Assembly (NCBI GenBank): GCA_044373665.1
Contig: JBIPNH010000097.1
Coordinates: forward strand, 1 to 9,077
Direction of reading: 5' to 3'
Origin: JABMMZ01 sp044373665
Lineage (GTDB): Bacteria > Bacteroidota > Bacteroidia > NS11-12g > UBA955
DNA: 9,077 nucleotides
The notes beneath the pieces were generated by a model, which saw only the letters and a program-made list of their open reading frames with translations, was not told where the DNA came from and did no database searches. Position numbers and translations under genes: made by a program. This document shows positions 1 through 6,646 of this stretch, one piece after another. How positions within the stretch are numbered: the first letter of the stretch is position 1; every line of letters begins with the position of its first letter.

Positions 1-1
1 A

Positions 2-1711
2 AAAACCGACTTGGATTATTGTATTTACAGAAACAAGCCATTTGATATCGCCTATAACAGAAGAAATGCATTCAATGAGGCACTGTTTACCAAGAAAAGG
101 CAAATAGTTGAAGAAAAATTTGAGGTTGAAGGAAGTTATAAAATACATGTTAGAATTATTGATCCAATATTATCCAAAGAAAACGAAATTTTAAATATCA
201 TAGGATACGGAATTGATATATCGGCGTTACGTAATTCGCAGGATTCTATAAGTCACTTAAATTATACATTGAACGAGGCGAGGGAAGGGGTTGCGCTTTT
301 AAATCCCAAAGGGGAGTATTATTATTTAAACCATGCCCATATCTCAATGTTTGGTTTCGAAAGTCAAGATGAGTTGTTAGGAAAAACATGGCATATGTTG
401 TATGAGCAAGATGAAATTGACCGTTTGAATAACGAGATTTTTCCTATTTTGGCCAAAGAGAAGATTTGGATCGGTGAAACCAGGGCTCGAAACAAACAGG
501 GAGAATATGTTTATCAAGAAGTTACACTAACCATTGCGCCAAATAACGACATGGTTTGTTTTTGTAGAGATATTAATCAAAGAAAAAGAGAACAAATAGA
601 ACTTGAAAAATTAGCAACTGTTGCCAAAAATACCTCAAACTTGGTGTTAATATGTGATAAAAATTATAAAATAGAATTCGTAAACAAATCATTTGAAGAC
701 ATTGCTGGTTTTAAGTTGTCGGAGTGTAAAGGGAAGGATTTTTATTTCAATTTTAATTTCAATGATGAAAATGATAAAATCATTGAAGAAGTTAGTAGTA
801 TTGACAAAAGCAGTGATTCCAGTTTGAACTTCCAAGTGTTGCAAAGTACAAAGTATTCACAAACATTTTGGAGTGAAATTAGTGTTAATCCAATCGTTGG
901 GTACGATGGAGAAATGTCGCATTTAATCTTTGTGGAGCGTGACATTACGCCTCAAAAACAAGTAGAAAGTTCTATCAAAGAATCTTTGGCTAAGGAAAAG
1001 GAGTTGAGTGAAATGAAGTCTCAATTTGTAAATTTAGCATCACATGAGATAAGAACACCATTGGCTAGTATTTCATCGAGTGCTGAAATGATTAAATTGT
1101 ATTTTGAAAACAAGAATGTCGATTCAGAAAAAGTTCACAGTCATTTAAATAAAATTTCGATTCAAATAACACGTTTATCTGAATTGCTTTCAAACCTATT
1201 GTTTGTTGGTAAAATGGACGCTGCGAATTTGGATTTGAATTTAAAATTAATAGATATTAAATCCTTTGTTACGGAATTGGTAGACGATTATAACATGAAT
1301 ATTGATGAGAAAAAGCAAAGATATTTGGAGTATAAAGTTGTTTCAACTGCCTCAGAACCTGTGTATTTGAATATTGATAAGGTGCTAATCACTCATGCTA
1401 TTATAAATATTGTTAATAATGCATTTAAATATTCCGAAGGTAAACAAAATCCTTTGTTGATTTTGAAAATAAGTTCCTCAGAAGTAGAGGTTTGTGTTAC
1501 TGATTACGGAATAGGAATTCCTATTAAGGAGCAGAAAAATTTATTTAAATCATTCTGGAGAGCTAGTAATACGATTAATATTCCCGGAATAGGTTTGGGT
1601 TTGGTATTTGTTAAAAAGATAGTTGAGGTGTCGGGAGGTTATGTGTCTATTGATAGTGAGGTAAATAAGTATACTGCAATTAAAGTTTGTTTACCAGTAA
1701 AAGACATATAA
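2..1711 (+). CDS. Multi-PAS sensor histidine kinase, 5'-truncated by the window edge
   Basis: Sensor kinase expected to autophosphorylate on a histidine and pass the phosphate to a response regulator, probably the one encoded 89 bp downstream. The frame is open to the left edge, so the gene is partial; the TTG at 11 is only the first in-frame start-like codon and is used here as residue 1. Residues 1-72 look like the C-terminal part of a PAS/PAC unit. Two further PAS domains follow (about 80-192 and 200-318, each ending in a D-I-N/T-x-(R/Q)-K type linker). Then come a short helical linker, a HisKA dimerisation domain with SHEIRTPL (phospho-acceptor His345), and an HATPase_c domain with the N box (N466-N470), DYGIGIP (D498) and GIGLGL (526-531). 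No membrane segment or receiver domain is visible in the part present, so the visible portion is cytosolic. Kinase identity is very secure; the ligand sensed is unknown. Confidence 0.95.
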   Translation, partial: KTDLDYCIYRNKPFDIAYNRRNAFNEALFTKKRQIVEEKFEVEGSYKIHVRIIDPILSKENEILNIIGYGIDISALRNSQDSISHLNYTLNEAREGVALLNPKGEYYYLNHAHISMFGFESQDELLGKTWHMLYEQDEIDRLNNEIFPILAKEKIWIGETRARNKQGEYVYQEVTLTIAPNNDMVCFCRDINQRKREQIELEKLATVAKNTSNLVLICDKNYKIEFVNKSFEDIAGFKLSECKGKDFYFNFNFNDENDKIIEEVSSIDKSSDSSLNFQVLQSTKYSQTFWSEISVNPIVGYDGEMSHLIFVERDITPQKQVESSIKESLAKEKELSEMKSQFVNLASHEIRTPLASISSSAEMIKLYFENKNVDSEKVHSHLNKISIQITRLSELLSNLLFVGKMDAANLDLNLKLIDIKSFVTELVDDYNMNIDEKKQRYLEYKVVSTASEPVYLNIDKVLITHAIINIVNNAFKYSEGKQNPLLILKISSSEVEVCVTDYGIGIPIKEQKNLFKSFWRASNTINIPGIGLGLVFVKKIVEVSGGYVSIDSEVNKYTAIKVCLPVKDI

Positions 1712-1737
1712 TAGTCATACTCAATACTATTATTTTA
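1708..1737 (+). terminator. Possible weak terminator after the histidine kinase
   Basis: A perfect 8-bp inverted repeat (ATAATAGT at 1708-1715, ACTATTAT at 1726-1733, 10-nt loop) overlaps the kinase stop codon and runs into TTTT. The stem has only one G-C pair, so it may be chance in AT-rich DNA. Confidence 0.3.
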
Positions 1738-1755
1738 ATAATTGATGTTTAAATA

Positions 1756-1787
1756 TTTGCATTAATTTAATTTAATGATTTACTTTG
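1756..1787 (+). promoter_or_regulatory. Putative Bacteroidota-type promoter for the response regulator
   Basis: TTTG at 1756-1759 is followed after 20 nt by TTACTTTG at 1780-1787. The known Bacteroidota sigma-A consensus is TTTG (or TTG), about 19-21 nt, then TAnnTTTG; the second box here has one mismatch. It would give a leader of only about 10 nt before the ATG at 1801, which is short but plausible in a group that often initiates without a Shine-Dalgarno. If real, the regulator can be transcribed separately from the kinase. Confidence 0.5.
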
Positions 1788-1800
1788 CAAGAAAAATATC

Positions 1801-2466
1801 ATGCAAACAAAATCTGTTTTACTTGTCGAAGACGAAAAAATCCTTAGAGAAAATATCGCTGAATTTTTAGAAGTCAAAGGATATGAAGTCGTTCAATGCC
1901 AAAATGGCAACGAAGCACTGGGGCAATTGTTGGAACGTGATTTTGATATTATTGTTTCTGATATTGTAATGTCTGATTTAACTGGAACTCAATTGCTAGA
2001 GAAAATTAGAACAATGAAAGTAAATAAAGAAGCTCCTTTTATCTTTATTTCAGCCAAAACAGATCCTAAAGACATCAGAGAGTCTATGAATATTGGAGCT
2101 GATGACTATTTGCCTAAGCCTTTTTTATTCCACGACTTAGAGCGTTCTATCCAAAAACGTTTAGAGCGTTTTAATGAGGTTAAGTCAACATCTCGAAGTG
2201 AAGATGGAATGTACAGCAGAGTAAATGAACTTTCTCCTGCTGAGGTTAATGCACTTTCTTTGTTAAATACACTTACCAAAACTCAAAAAATAGTATTTGA
2301 AAAAATATCTAAAGGAATTTCTTCAAATGAAATTGCAGAACAATTAGATATTTCTGTAAGAACAGTGTTAAATCACAGACACAACATTGCAAAGAAATTA
2401 CAATTGCAAGGAACTTACTCAACCATGCGTTTGGGACTTAAGCTTAAGTCTAACACTATTTCTTAG
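1801..2466 (+). CDS. Response regulator with receiver domain and LuxR-type HTH output
   Basis: A 221-aa two-component response regulator, expected to bind DNA when phosphorylated. The N-terminal receiver (about 4-122) has the acidic pair E10/D11, phospho-acceptor D54 in IVSDIVMSD, the conserved Ser at 84 and K106 followed by a proline (LPKPF). A linker (about 125-155) leads to a LuxR/NarL-type four-helix HTH (about 158-204), seen in KGISSNEIAEQLDISVRTV and the following NHRHNIAKKL. Length and domain order are normal for the family. The ATG at 1801 puts the first beta strand (KSVLLVEDE) right at the start, so the start is secure; the upstream leader is A-rich with no Shine-Dalgarno. Its position next to the kinase on the same strand makes it the probable cognate partner. 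Target genes cannot be read from the window. Confidence 0.95.
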   Translation: MQTKSVLLVEDEKILRENIAEFLEVKGYEVVQCQNGNEALGQLLERDFDIIVSDIVMSDLTGTQLLEKIRTMKVNKEAPFIFISAKTDPKDIRESMNIGADDYLPKPFLFHDLERSIQKRLERFNEVKSTSRSEDGMYSRVNELSPAEVNALSLLNTLTKTQKIVFEKISKGISSNEIAEQLDISVRTVLNHRHNIAKKLQLQGTYSTMRLGLKLKSNTIS

Positions 2467-2471
2467 TGTTA
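2451..2471. terminator. Inverted repeat at the convergent stop codons, possible bidirectional terminator
   Basis: TAACACTA (2451-2458) and TAGTGTTA (2464-2471) form a perfect 8-bp stem with a 5-nt loop. The repeat contains the regulator's TAG stop and the PAP2-like gene's TAA stop, which are only 2 bp apart. It lies exactly where two convergent transcripts must end. There is no clear T-tract on either side, so termination is inferred from position and symmetry only. Confidence 0.35.
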
Positions 2472-3080
2472 AAATAAAAGTGTAACATAACAAGTTACAA
2501 AACCTGTTGCATAGCCAACATAAAGTTGATCTGGTGTGTGCGCATTAAGTTTTAAACGTGCCCAACCTGTAAACCCACTTACCAGTAATAAACTTACTAA
2601 AAATAGTGTAAAAACATTCAGATGGCTGTTCATGGTTAAGTAAAAATACAATGCCACTAATCCCCCACAACCAATGGCATGAGAACTAATCGTCCATTTA
2701 TAATTGACAAGAATATTGATAGCAATACACAAGATAGTGCCAATCAAAAAACTTACAGGTAGTCCTGAAAAGTCATTTTGATATAACTGATAGGCGGTGT
2801 AGGATAAAAGTAGCATTATAACAGTATATGGAACCATACGCTGTTTGGCATTTGATAAAATATAGTTAGAAATAAGATTAAAGCGCTTTAATAAATACAT
2901 ACTTAGCAAAGGCATTAGTAATGTATTTATAGCTATGTAAATGGAAAGTGTGTAAAATTGTTCATCGTAAAATTTGCTGAAGTAATAGGGATGGAATTTA
3001 AGAATACTAAACAATCCTAAATTGAGCAATATTAATGGATGGGTAAGAACAGAGACAATTTTAGCCGTATTTTTCAGCAT
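2469..3080 (-). CDS. PAP2-like integral membrane protein
   Basis: A 203-aa polytopic membrane protein with about six or seven hydrophobic segments (roughly 11-29, 43-64, 84-102, 107-126, 133-150, 155-172, 186-203). It resembles the PAP2 (type 2 phosphatidic acid phosphatase) fold. A K/R cluster, AKQRMVP (78-84), is in the place of motif C1. WTISSHAIG (129-137, with H134) matches motif C2. ARLKLNAHTPDQ (174-185, with R175 and H181) matches motif C3. In the usual C3 pattern H is followed by three residues and then D; here the Asp (184) sits one place early and Gln occupies the normal position, so hydrolase activity is uncertain. A lipid phosphate or isoprenoid pyrophosphate substrate would be expected in this family. 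It starts 7 bp after the metH-module stop and is probably co-transcribed with it, without an obvious functional link. Confidence 0.75.
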   Translation of the reverse strand: MLKNTAKIVSVLTHPLILLNLGLFSILKFHPYYFSKFYDEQFYTLSIYIAINTLLMPLLSMYLLKRFNLISNYILSNAKQRMVPYTVIMLLLSYTAYQLYQNDFSGLPVSFLIGTILCIAINILVNYKWTISSHAIGCGGLVALYFYLTMNSHLNVFTLFLVSLLLVSGFTGWARLKLNAHTPDQLYVGYATGFVTCYVTLLF

Positions 3081-3087
3081 CGCTGTT

Positions 3088-4104
3088 TTATTTTATTTGT
3101 AATTCAGGGACTTGTCTTGGGGAGTATTTCGCTGCCACTAAAGCAATTTCTTTGATGTGTTCCGGAGTTGTTCCGCAACAGCCACCAATCATATTCACCC
3201 AACCTTCTTTCATAAACTGCTCAACTACTTTTGCCATTGCCTCCGGCGATTCATCATATTCGCCAAATTCATTTGGTAATCCTGCATTAGGATAAGCCGT
3301 TGTATAGATCCAAGAAACTTTACTTATTTCGTTGATGTGTGGCATCATGTCCTTAGCACCCAAAGCGCAATTTAAGCCAATACTTAATAAGTTAGCATGT
3401 GACAGTGAATTCCAAAAAGCTTCAGGGGTTTGTCCACTCAATGTTCTGCCACTGGCATCGGTTATAGTGCCAGAAACCATGACAGGGATATCCAATTTTC
3501 GTTCTTCTTTAATGGTGTTAATGGCAAATAAAGCAGCTTTAGCATTCAATGTATCAAAGATAGTTTCCACTAATAACAAGTCAACCCCACCATCTATTAA
3601 AGCATTAATTTGTTCACTGTAAGCTTCGCATAAATCGGAAAAAGTAACAGCCCTATAGCCAGGTTGGTTTACATCAGGACTAAGAGAAGCGGTTCTGTTT
3701 GTTGGACCAATGGCACCTGCCACGAATCTAGGCTTGTCAGGATTCTTTAAAGTATATTCGTTGGCTATTTTTTTAGCGATTTTTGCCGCTTCCAAATTAA
3801 TTTCCCTAACCAATTCGGTCATGTTGTAATCTGCCATTGAGATAGACTGCGCATTGAATGTATTGGTCTCAATAATGTCTGCACCAGCCTCTAAAAATTG
3901 ACCGTGAATTTCAGAGATAATATGAGCTTGGGTTAAAACCAATAAATCATTATTGCCTTTTACCAATTGTTCAATGTCTTTAAAACGTTCACCACGGTAT
4001 TGTTCTTCGCTTAAATGGTATTTTTGAATCATAGTACCCATAGCGCCATCAATAATCATGATGCGTTTGTTTAAAATGTCTTTTATCGTTGTTTCTGTGC
4101 TCAT
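3088..4104 (-). CDS. metH: Homocysteine S-methyltransferase module of methionine synthase (split MetH, N-terminal part)
   Basis: This 338-aa protein corresponds to the N-terminal homocysteine-binding domain of cobalamin-dependent methionine synthase, which transfers a methyl group from methylcobalamin to homocysteine to make methionine. It has DGAMGTM near the start, ETNTFNAQS, VETIFDTLNAKAAL, and the zinc-binding cysteines in GLNCALG and GGCCGTTPEH. The frame can be extended to a TTG at 4146 (352 aa), but the added residues are encoded by the arm and loop of a hairpin, and the ATG at 4104 gives MSTETTIKDILNKR, the usual beginning of the family; I chose 4104. The protein stops right after the Zn domain, so folate-binding, cobalamin-binding and reactivation domains are missing. 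Bacteroidota commonly encode these as a separate, larger MetH gene, which is not in this window. Alternative name: homocysteine S-methyltransferase family protein. Confidence 0.92.
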   Translation of the reverse strand: MSTETTIKDILNKRIMIIDGAMGTMIQKYHLSEEQYRGERFKDIEQLVKGNNDLLVLTQAHIISEIHGQFLEAGADIIETNTFNAQSISMADYNMTELVREINLEAAKIAKKIANEYTLKNPDKPRFVAGAIGPTNRTASLSPDVNQPGYRAVTFSDLCEAYSEQINALIDGGVDLLLVETIFDTLNAKAALFAINTIKEERKLDIPVMVSGTITDASGRTLSGQTPEAFWNSLSHANLLSIGLNCALGAKDMMPHINEISKVSWIYTTAYPNAGLPNEFGEYDESPEAMAKVVEQFMKEGWVNMIGGCCGTTPEHIKEIALVAAKYSPRQVPELQIK

Positions 4105-4122
4105 TGTATTTATGTGTTTGTA

Positions 4123-4167
4123 AAAACCCCTCTTTCTGTGAATCAAATTAACAAAAAGAGGGGTTTT
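4123..4167 (-). terminator. Strong hairpin between lpd and the metH module, probable lpd terminator
   Basis: A perfect 13-bp inverted repeat: AAAACCCCTCTTT (4123-4135) and AAAGAGGGGTTTT (4155-4167) around a 19-nt loop. On the minus strand the CCCCTC/GAGGGG core is preceded by AAAA and followed by TTTTT, the form of an intrinsic terminator for lpd, whose stop is at 4204. The symmetric A and T flanks would also let it work in the other direction. It ends only 18 nt upstream of the metH-module ATG, so it may affect expression of that gene too. Confidence 0.6.
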
Positions 4168-4180
4168 AGAAAATGTATAT

Positions 4181-4197
4181 AACTCAATTAATGAGTT
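4181..4197. other. Small inverted repeat just after lpd
   Basis: AACTCA (4181-4186) and TGAGTT (4192-4197) form a 6-bp stem with a 5-nt loop, 6 nt after the lpd stop codon. There is no T-tract. It could protect the 3' end of the lpd transcript or be chance. Confidence 0.25.
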
Positions 4198-4203
4198 TGT
4201 GTA

Positions 4204-5589
4204 TTATAAGTGAATGCATTCGTTGTAGGCTTGCGCTACAGCTTCCATTATAGCTTCACTCATTGTAGGGTGAGGATGGATAGATTTAATGATTTCATGT
4301 CCTGTGGTTTCTAAGTTACGAGCTACAACTGCTTCTGCAATCATATCAGTAACGCCTTCACCAACCATGTGACAACCCAACCATTCGCCATATTTAGCAT
4401 CAAATATTACTTTAACAAATCCGTCTTTGTGTCCGCTAGCACTTGCTTTGCCACTTGCAGAGAATGGGAATTTACCCACTTTAATGTCATACCCTTTTTC
4501 TTTGGCTTGAGCTTCAGTATATCCTACTGATGCAACTTCAGGATGGGTGTAAGTACAGCCAGGGATATTGTTGTAGTTGATAGCGTGTGGGTGTAAACCA
4601 GCAATTGCTTCAACACAAGTGATGCCTTCAGCACTTGCAACGTGAGCTAAAGCAGGTCCGTGAACGATATCACCAATAGCATAAACACCTGCAACATTGG
4701 TTTTATAGAAATCATCAACCAATACTTTGCCTTTATCTGTTTTTACTCCAGCCGCTTCTAATCCTAAGTTTTCTAAGTTTGTAACAATACCTGCAGCGCT
4801 TAATACAATGTCACACTCAATTGTTTTCATGCCTTCAGGTGTTTTAACGCTAACTTTGCAACCTTTACCAGCCGTGTCAACAGACTCAACTGAACTGTTT
4901 ACTAAAATGTCAACACCATTCTTTTTGTATGTTTTTTCCATCGCTTTACTTACCTCTTCGTCTTCAACAGGTAATATGCGTGGCATAAATTCAACCACAG
5001 TTACTTTGGTACCCATGGTGTTGTAGAAATAAGCAAACTCCATTCCGATAGCACCTGAACCTATAACGACCATTGTTTTTGGTTGCTCAGGTAATACCAT
5101 TGCTTCTCTGTATCCAATTACTTTTTTGCCATCTTGTTTAATATTTGGTAATTCTCTACTTCTAGCACCCGTAGCTAAAATGATATGGTCAGCTTCATGG
5201 ATTTCTTTTTTACCGTCTAAATCAACTTCCACTTTTTTAGCACCTGCTAATTTGCCATAACCTTTAATAACAGTGATTTTGTTTTTTTTCATCAAAAACT
5301 CAATCCCTTTGCTCATGTTGTTAGCAACACCACGGCTTCTTTTTACCACAGCTTCAAAATCATGGTTGAATTCTTTTACAGTGATACCGTAATCTGCACT
5401 GTGTTTTAAATACTCATATACTTGAGCTGATTTTAATAATGCTTTGGTAGGAATACAACCCCAATTCAAGCAAACGCCTCCTAATTCAGCTTTTTCAACT
5501 ACAGCAACTGTTTTGCCTAATTGTGATGCGCGAATGGCAGCTACATAACCACCTGGTCCGCTTCCTATAACAATGATGTCAAATTTCAT
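4204..5589 (-). CDS. lpdA: Dihydrolipoyl dehydrogenase (E3)
   Basis: FAD-dependent pyridine nucleotide-disulfide oxidoreductase that reoxidises dihydrolipoyl groups with NAD+ in 2-oxoacid dehydrogenase complexes and the glycine cleavage system. Numbered from the ATG at 5589 (461 aa, normal length), it shows the FAD-binding VIGSGPGGYVAAIRAS (7-22) and the redox-active disulfide in GGVCLNWGCIPTKALL (C40, C45). The NAD-binding VIGSGAIGMEF follows (175-185), then the second FAD motif GVYAIGDI (301-308). The C-terminal dimer interface carries HPHPTMSE with the catalytic pair H440/E445. The frame extends upstream to 5625, but the extra 12 residues lack family similarity and would include the probable promoter box at 5612-5619, so 5589 is preferred. 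No E1 or E2 genes are adjacent, so which complex it serves cannot be decided here. Confidence 0.97.
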   Translation of the reverse strand: MKFDIIVIGSGPGGYVAAIRASQLGKTVAVVEKAELGGVCLNWGCIPTKALLKSAQVYEYLKHSADYGITVKEFNHDFEAVVKRSRGVANNMSKGIEFLMKKNKITVIKGYGKLAGAKKVEVDLDGKKEIHEADHIILATGARSRELPNIKQDGKKVIGYREAMVLPEQPKTMVVIGSGAIGMEFAYFYNTMGTKVTVVEFMPRILPVEDEEVSKAMEKTYKKNGVDILVNSSVESVDTAGKGCKVSVKTPEGMKTIECDIVLSAAGIVTNLENLGLEAAGVKTDKGKVLVDDFYKTNVAGVYAIGDIVHGPALAHVASAEGITCVEAIAGLHPHAINYNNIPGCTYTHPEVASVGYTEAQAKEKGYDIKVGKFPFSASGKASASGHKDGFVKVIFDAKYGEWLGCHMVGEGVTDMIAEAVVARNLETTGHEIIKSIHPHPTMSEAIMEAVAQAYNECIHL

Positions 5590-5611
5590 GATGTTAAAAA
5601 TATATTTGGTG

Positions 5612-5619
5612 CGAAAATA
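5612..5619 (-). promoter_or_regulatory. Putative -7 box of the lpd promoter
   Basis: On the minus strand this reads TATTTTCG, one mismatch from TAnnTTTG, and lies 22 nt upstream of the chosen lpd start at 5589. No well-spaced TTG box was found: TTGG at 5645-5648 is about 25 nt away, longer than usual. The position supports the 5589 start over 5625. Confidence 0.4.
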
Positions 5620-5650
5620 CATCAAACCCTTGGTTTTTTAAAATCCAATT

Positions 5651-5676
5651 TTTGTTTTAATTTTTATTTATCTTTG
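5651..5676 (+). promoter_or_regulatory. Putative promoter of the glycosyltransferase gene
   Basis: TATCTTTG at 5669-5676 is an exact match to the Bacteroidota -7 consensus TAnnTTTG and lies 23 nt before the ATG at 5700. The nearest upstream TTTG (5651-5654) is only 14 nt away, shorter than the usual spacing, so the -33 element is doubtful. Together with the opposite-strand box at 5612-5619 it makes 5590-5699 a divergent promoter region. Confidence 0.55.
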
Positions 5677-5699
5677 GTCAATATTAAACGACGGAAAAA

Positions 5700-6620
5700 A
5701 TGAATAAAATAACGGTCATTACCTATTTGCATTCAAATGAAACTCAGTTCAAACGGTGTGTTTTTGGACTCGAAAGACAAATATTTAAGGAATTTGATTG
5801 GGTGATTTTGACTCATCAAATGCCGAATGAAACAATAGCTATTCCACATCAAGTTATGCTTTTACCCCCAAATATGCATGTTAAATCTGAGGTTTTAAAT
5901 TGGGCTTTACCTCAAATTAAAACAAAATACATTGCTTACAATGATTCTGACGATTCTTCTTTCCCTAATCGACTGCAATTGCAATTTGATTTTATGGAAA
6001 AAAACCCAAAAGTAGATATTTGTTCAGGGATGTTTTTTGTAAATGAATCGGAAAATACATGGCCTTTGCATGAAAATAACAATATGATTTCGGCTTATCT
6101 TTTAATTAATTCTCCTATGGCTAATCCTGTTGCTTTTTTCAGAAATAAAATTGGAATTTTTGGAAAATCGCTTGTTTACAACCCTAATTATATCCGTTCG
6201 CAAGATTATGATTTTTGGATTCAGTGCTTGAAGTACGGTTTGCGTTTTCATAATATTCAAACCCAATTATTTTCGTATTATGTGCCAGAAAATAAAGTGT
6301 TTCACGATTCTCAAGCCGAAACAGCTGATTTAATAAGAAATGAATTGTTGCATGACAATGGTATTATTATTCCTGTTAGTTTACATCAAACTTATGTTTC
6401 ATTTTGTAAATTGCAGCATGTTGATCAAGATAAATTATTTAAGTTGTTGCAATTTTTAAAAAACCTTAATTTTAAGTCTCCTTTTAAGGCTGCACACAAA
6501 GCGTTTGCATGGCAGTTGGATTTGTATATGAAACACCATCAATTGAGCAACAACGAGGAATTTAAACAAATGAAAACAAGTTTAGAAAAGCAGAGTTTGC
6601 TTAAAAGACTTTTTTCTTAA
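5700..6620 (+). CDS. GT2-like glycosyltransferase
   Basis: A 306-aa protein resembling family 2 (GT-A fold) glycosyltransferases. MNKITVITYLHS begins the Rossmann-like first strand. KYIAYNDSDDSSFPNRLQLQ (about 76-95) corresponds to the nucleotide-sugar/metal-binding DxD region, here D82-S-D84-D85, followed by the typical F-P-N-R-L and FMEKNPKVDICSG. SQDYDFW (167-173) matches the (E/D)DYDLW motif near the acceptor site. The C-terminal third (about 210-306) is helical and charged with no recognised domain. No membrane segments are visible, so it is probably cytosolic or membrane-peripheral. The sugar donor and acceptor cannot be inferred, and no other polysaccharide genes are nearby. The MBL-fold gene follows after 26 bp on the same strand and may be co-transcribed. 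Confidence 0.85.
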   Translation: MNKITVITYLHSNETQFKRCVFGLERQIFKEFDWVILTHQMPNETIAIPHQVMLLPPNMHVKSEVLNWALPQIKTKYIAYNDSDDSSFPNRLQLQFDFMEKNPKVDICSGMFFVNESENTWPLHENNNMISAYLLINSPMANPVAFFRNKIGIFGKSLVYNPNYIRSQDYDFWIQCLKYGLRFHNIQTQLFSYYVPENKVFHDSQAETADLIRNELLHDNGIIIPVSLHQTYVSFCKLQHVDQDKLFKLLQFLKNLNFKSPFKAAHKAFAWQLDLYMKHHQLSNNEEFKQMKTSLEKQSLLKRLFS

Positions 6621-6646
6621 TCCAAATCAATTCTTAAATTCGTGCC

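Noticed and set aside
742..945. Minus-strand open frame inside the kinase gene
   Set aside because: Lies wholly within the secure kinase coding sequence, is low-complexity (L/S-rich) and shows no recognisable domain.
3332..3622. Plus-strand open frame inside the metH module
   Set aside because: Antisense to well-conserved MetH motifs; the protein has no family features.
4105..4203. SAM or cobalamin riboswitch upstream of the metH module
   Set aside because: Considered because such riboswitches often control methionine genes. The gap is only 99 bp, and apart from two simple hairpins no multi-helix junction or conserved riboswitch core is visible.
4727..5026. Plus-strand open frame inside lpd
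   Set aside because: Antisense to the conserved NAD-binding region of lpd; no domain and no start context.
6635..6642. Promoter box directly before the MBL gene
   Set aside because: TAAATTCG is one mismatch from TAnnTTTG but ends 4 nt before the ATG, so transcription would start at or after the start codon, and no spaced TTG box is present.
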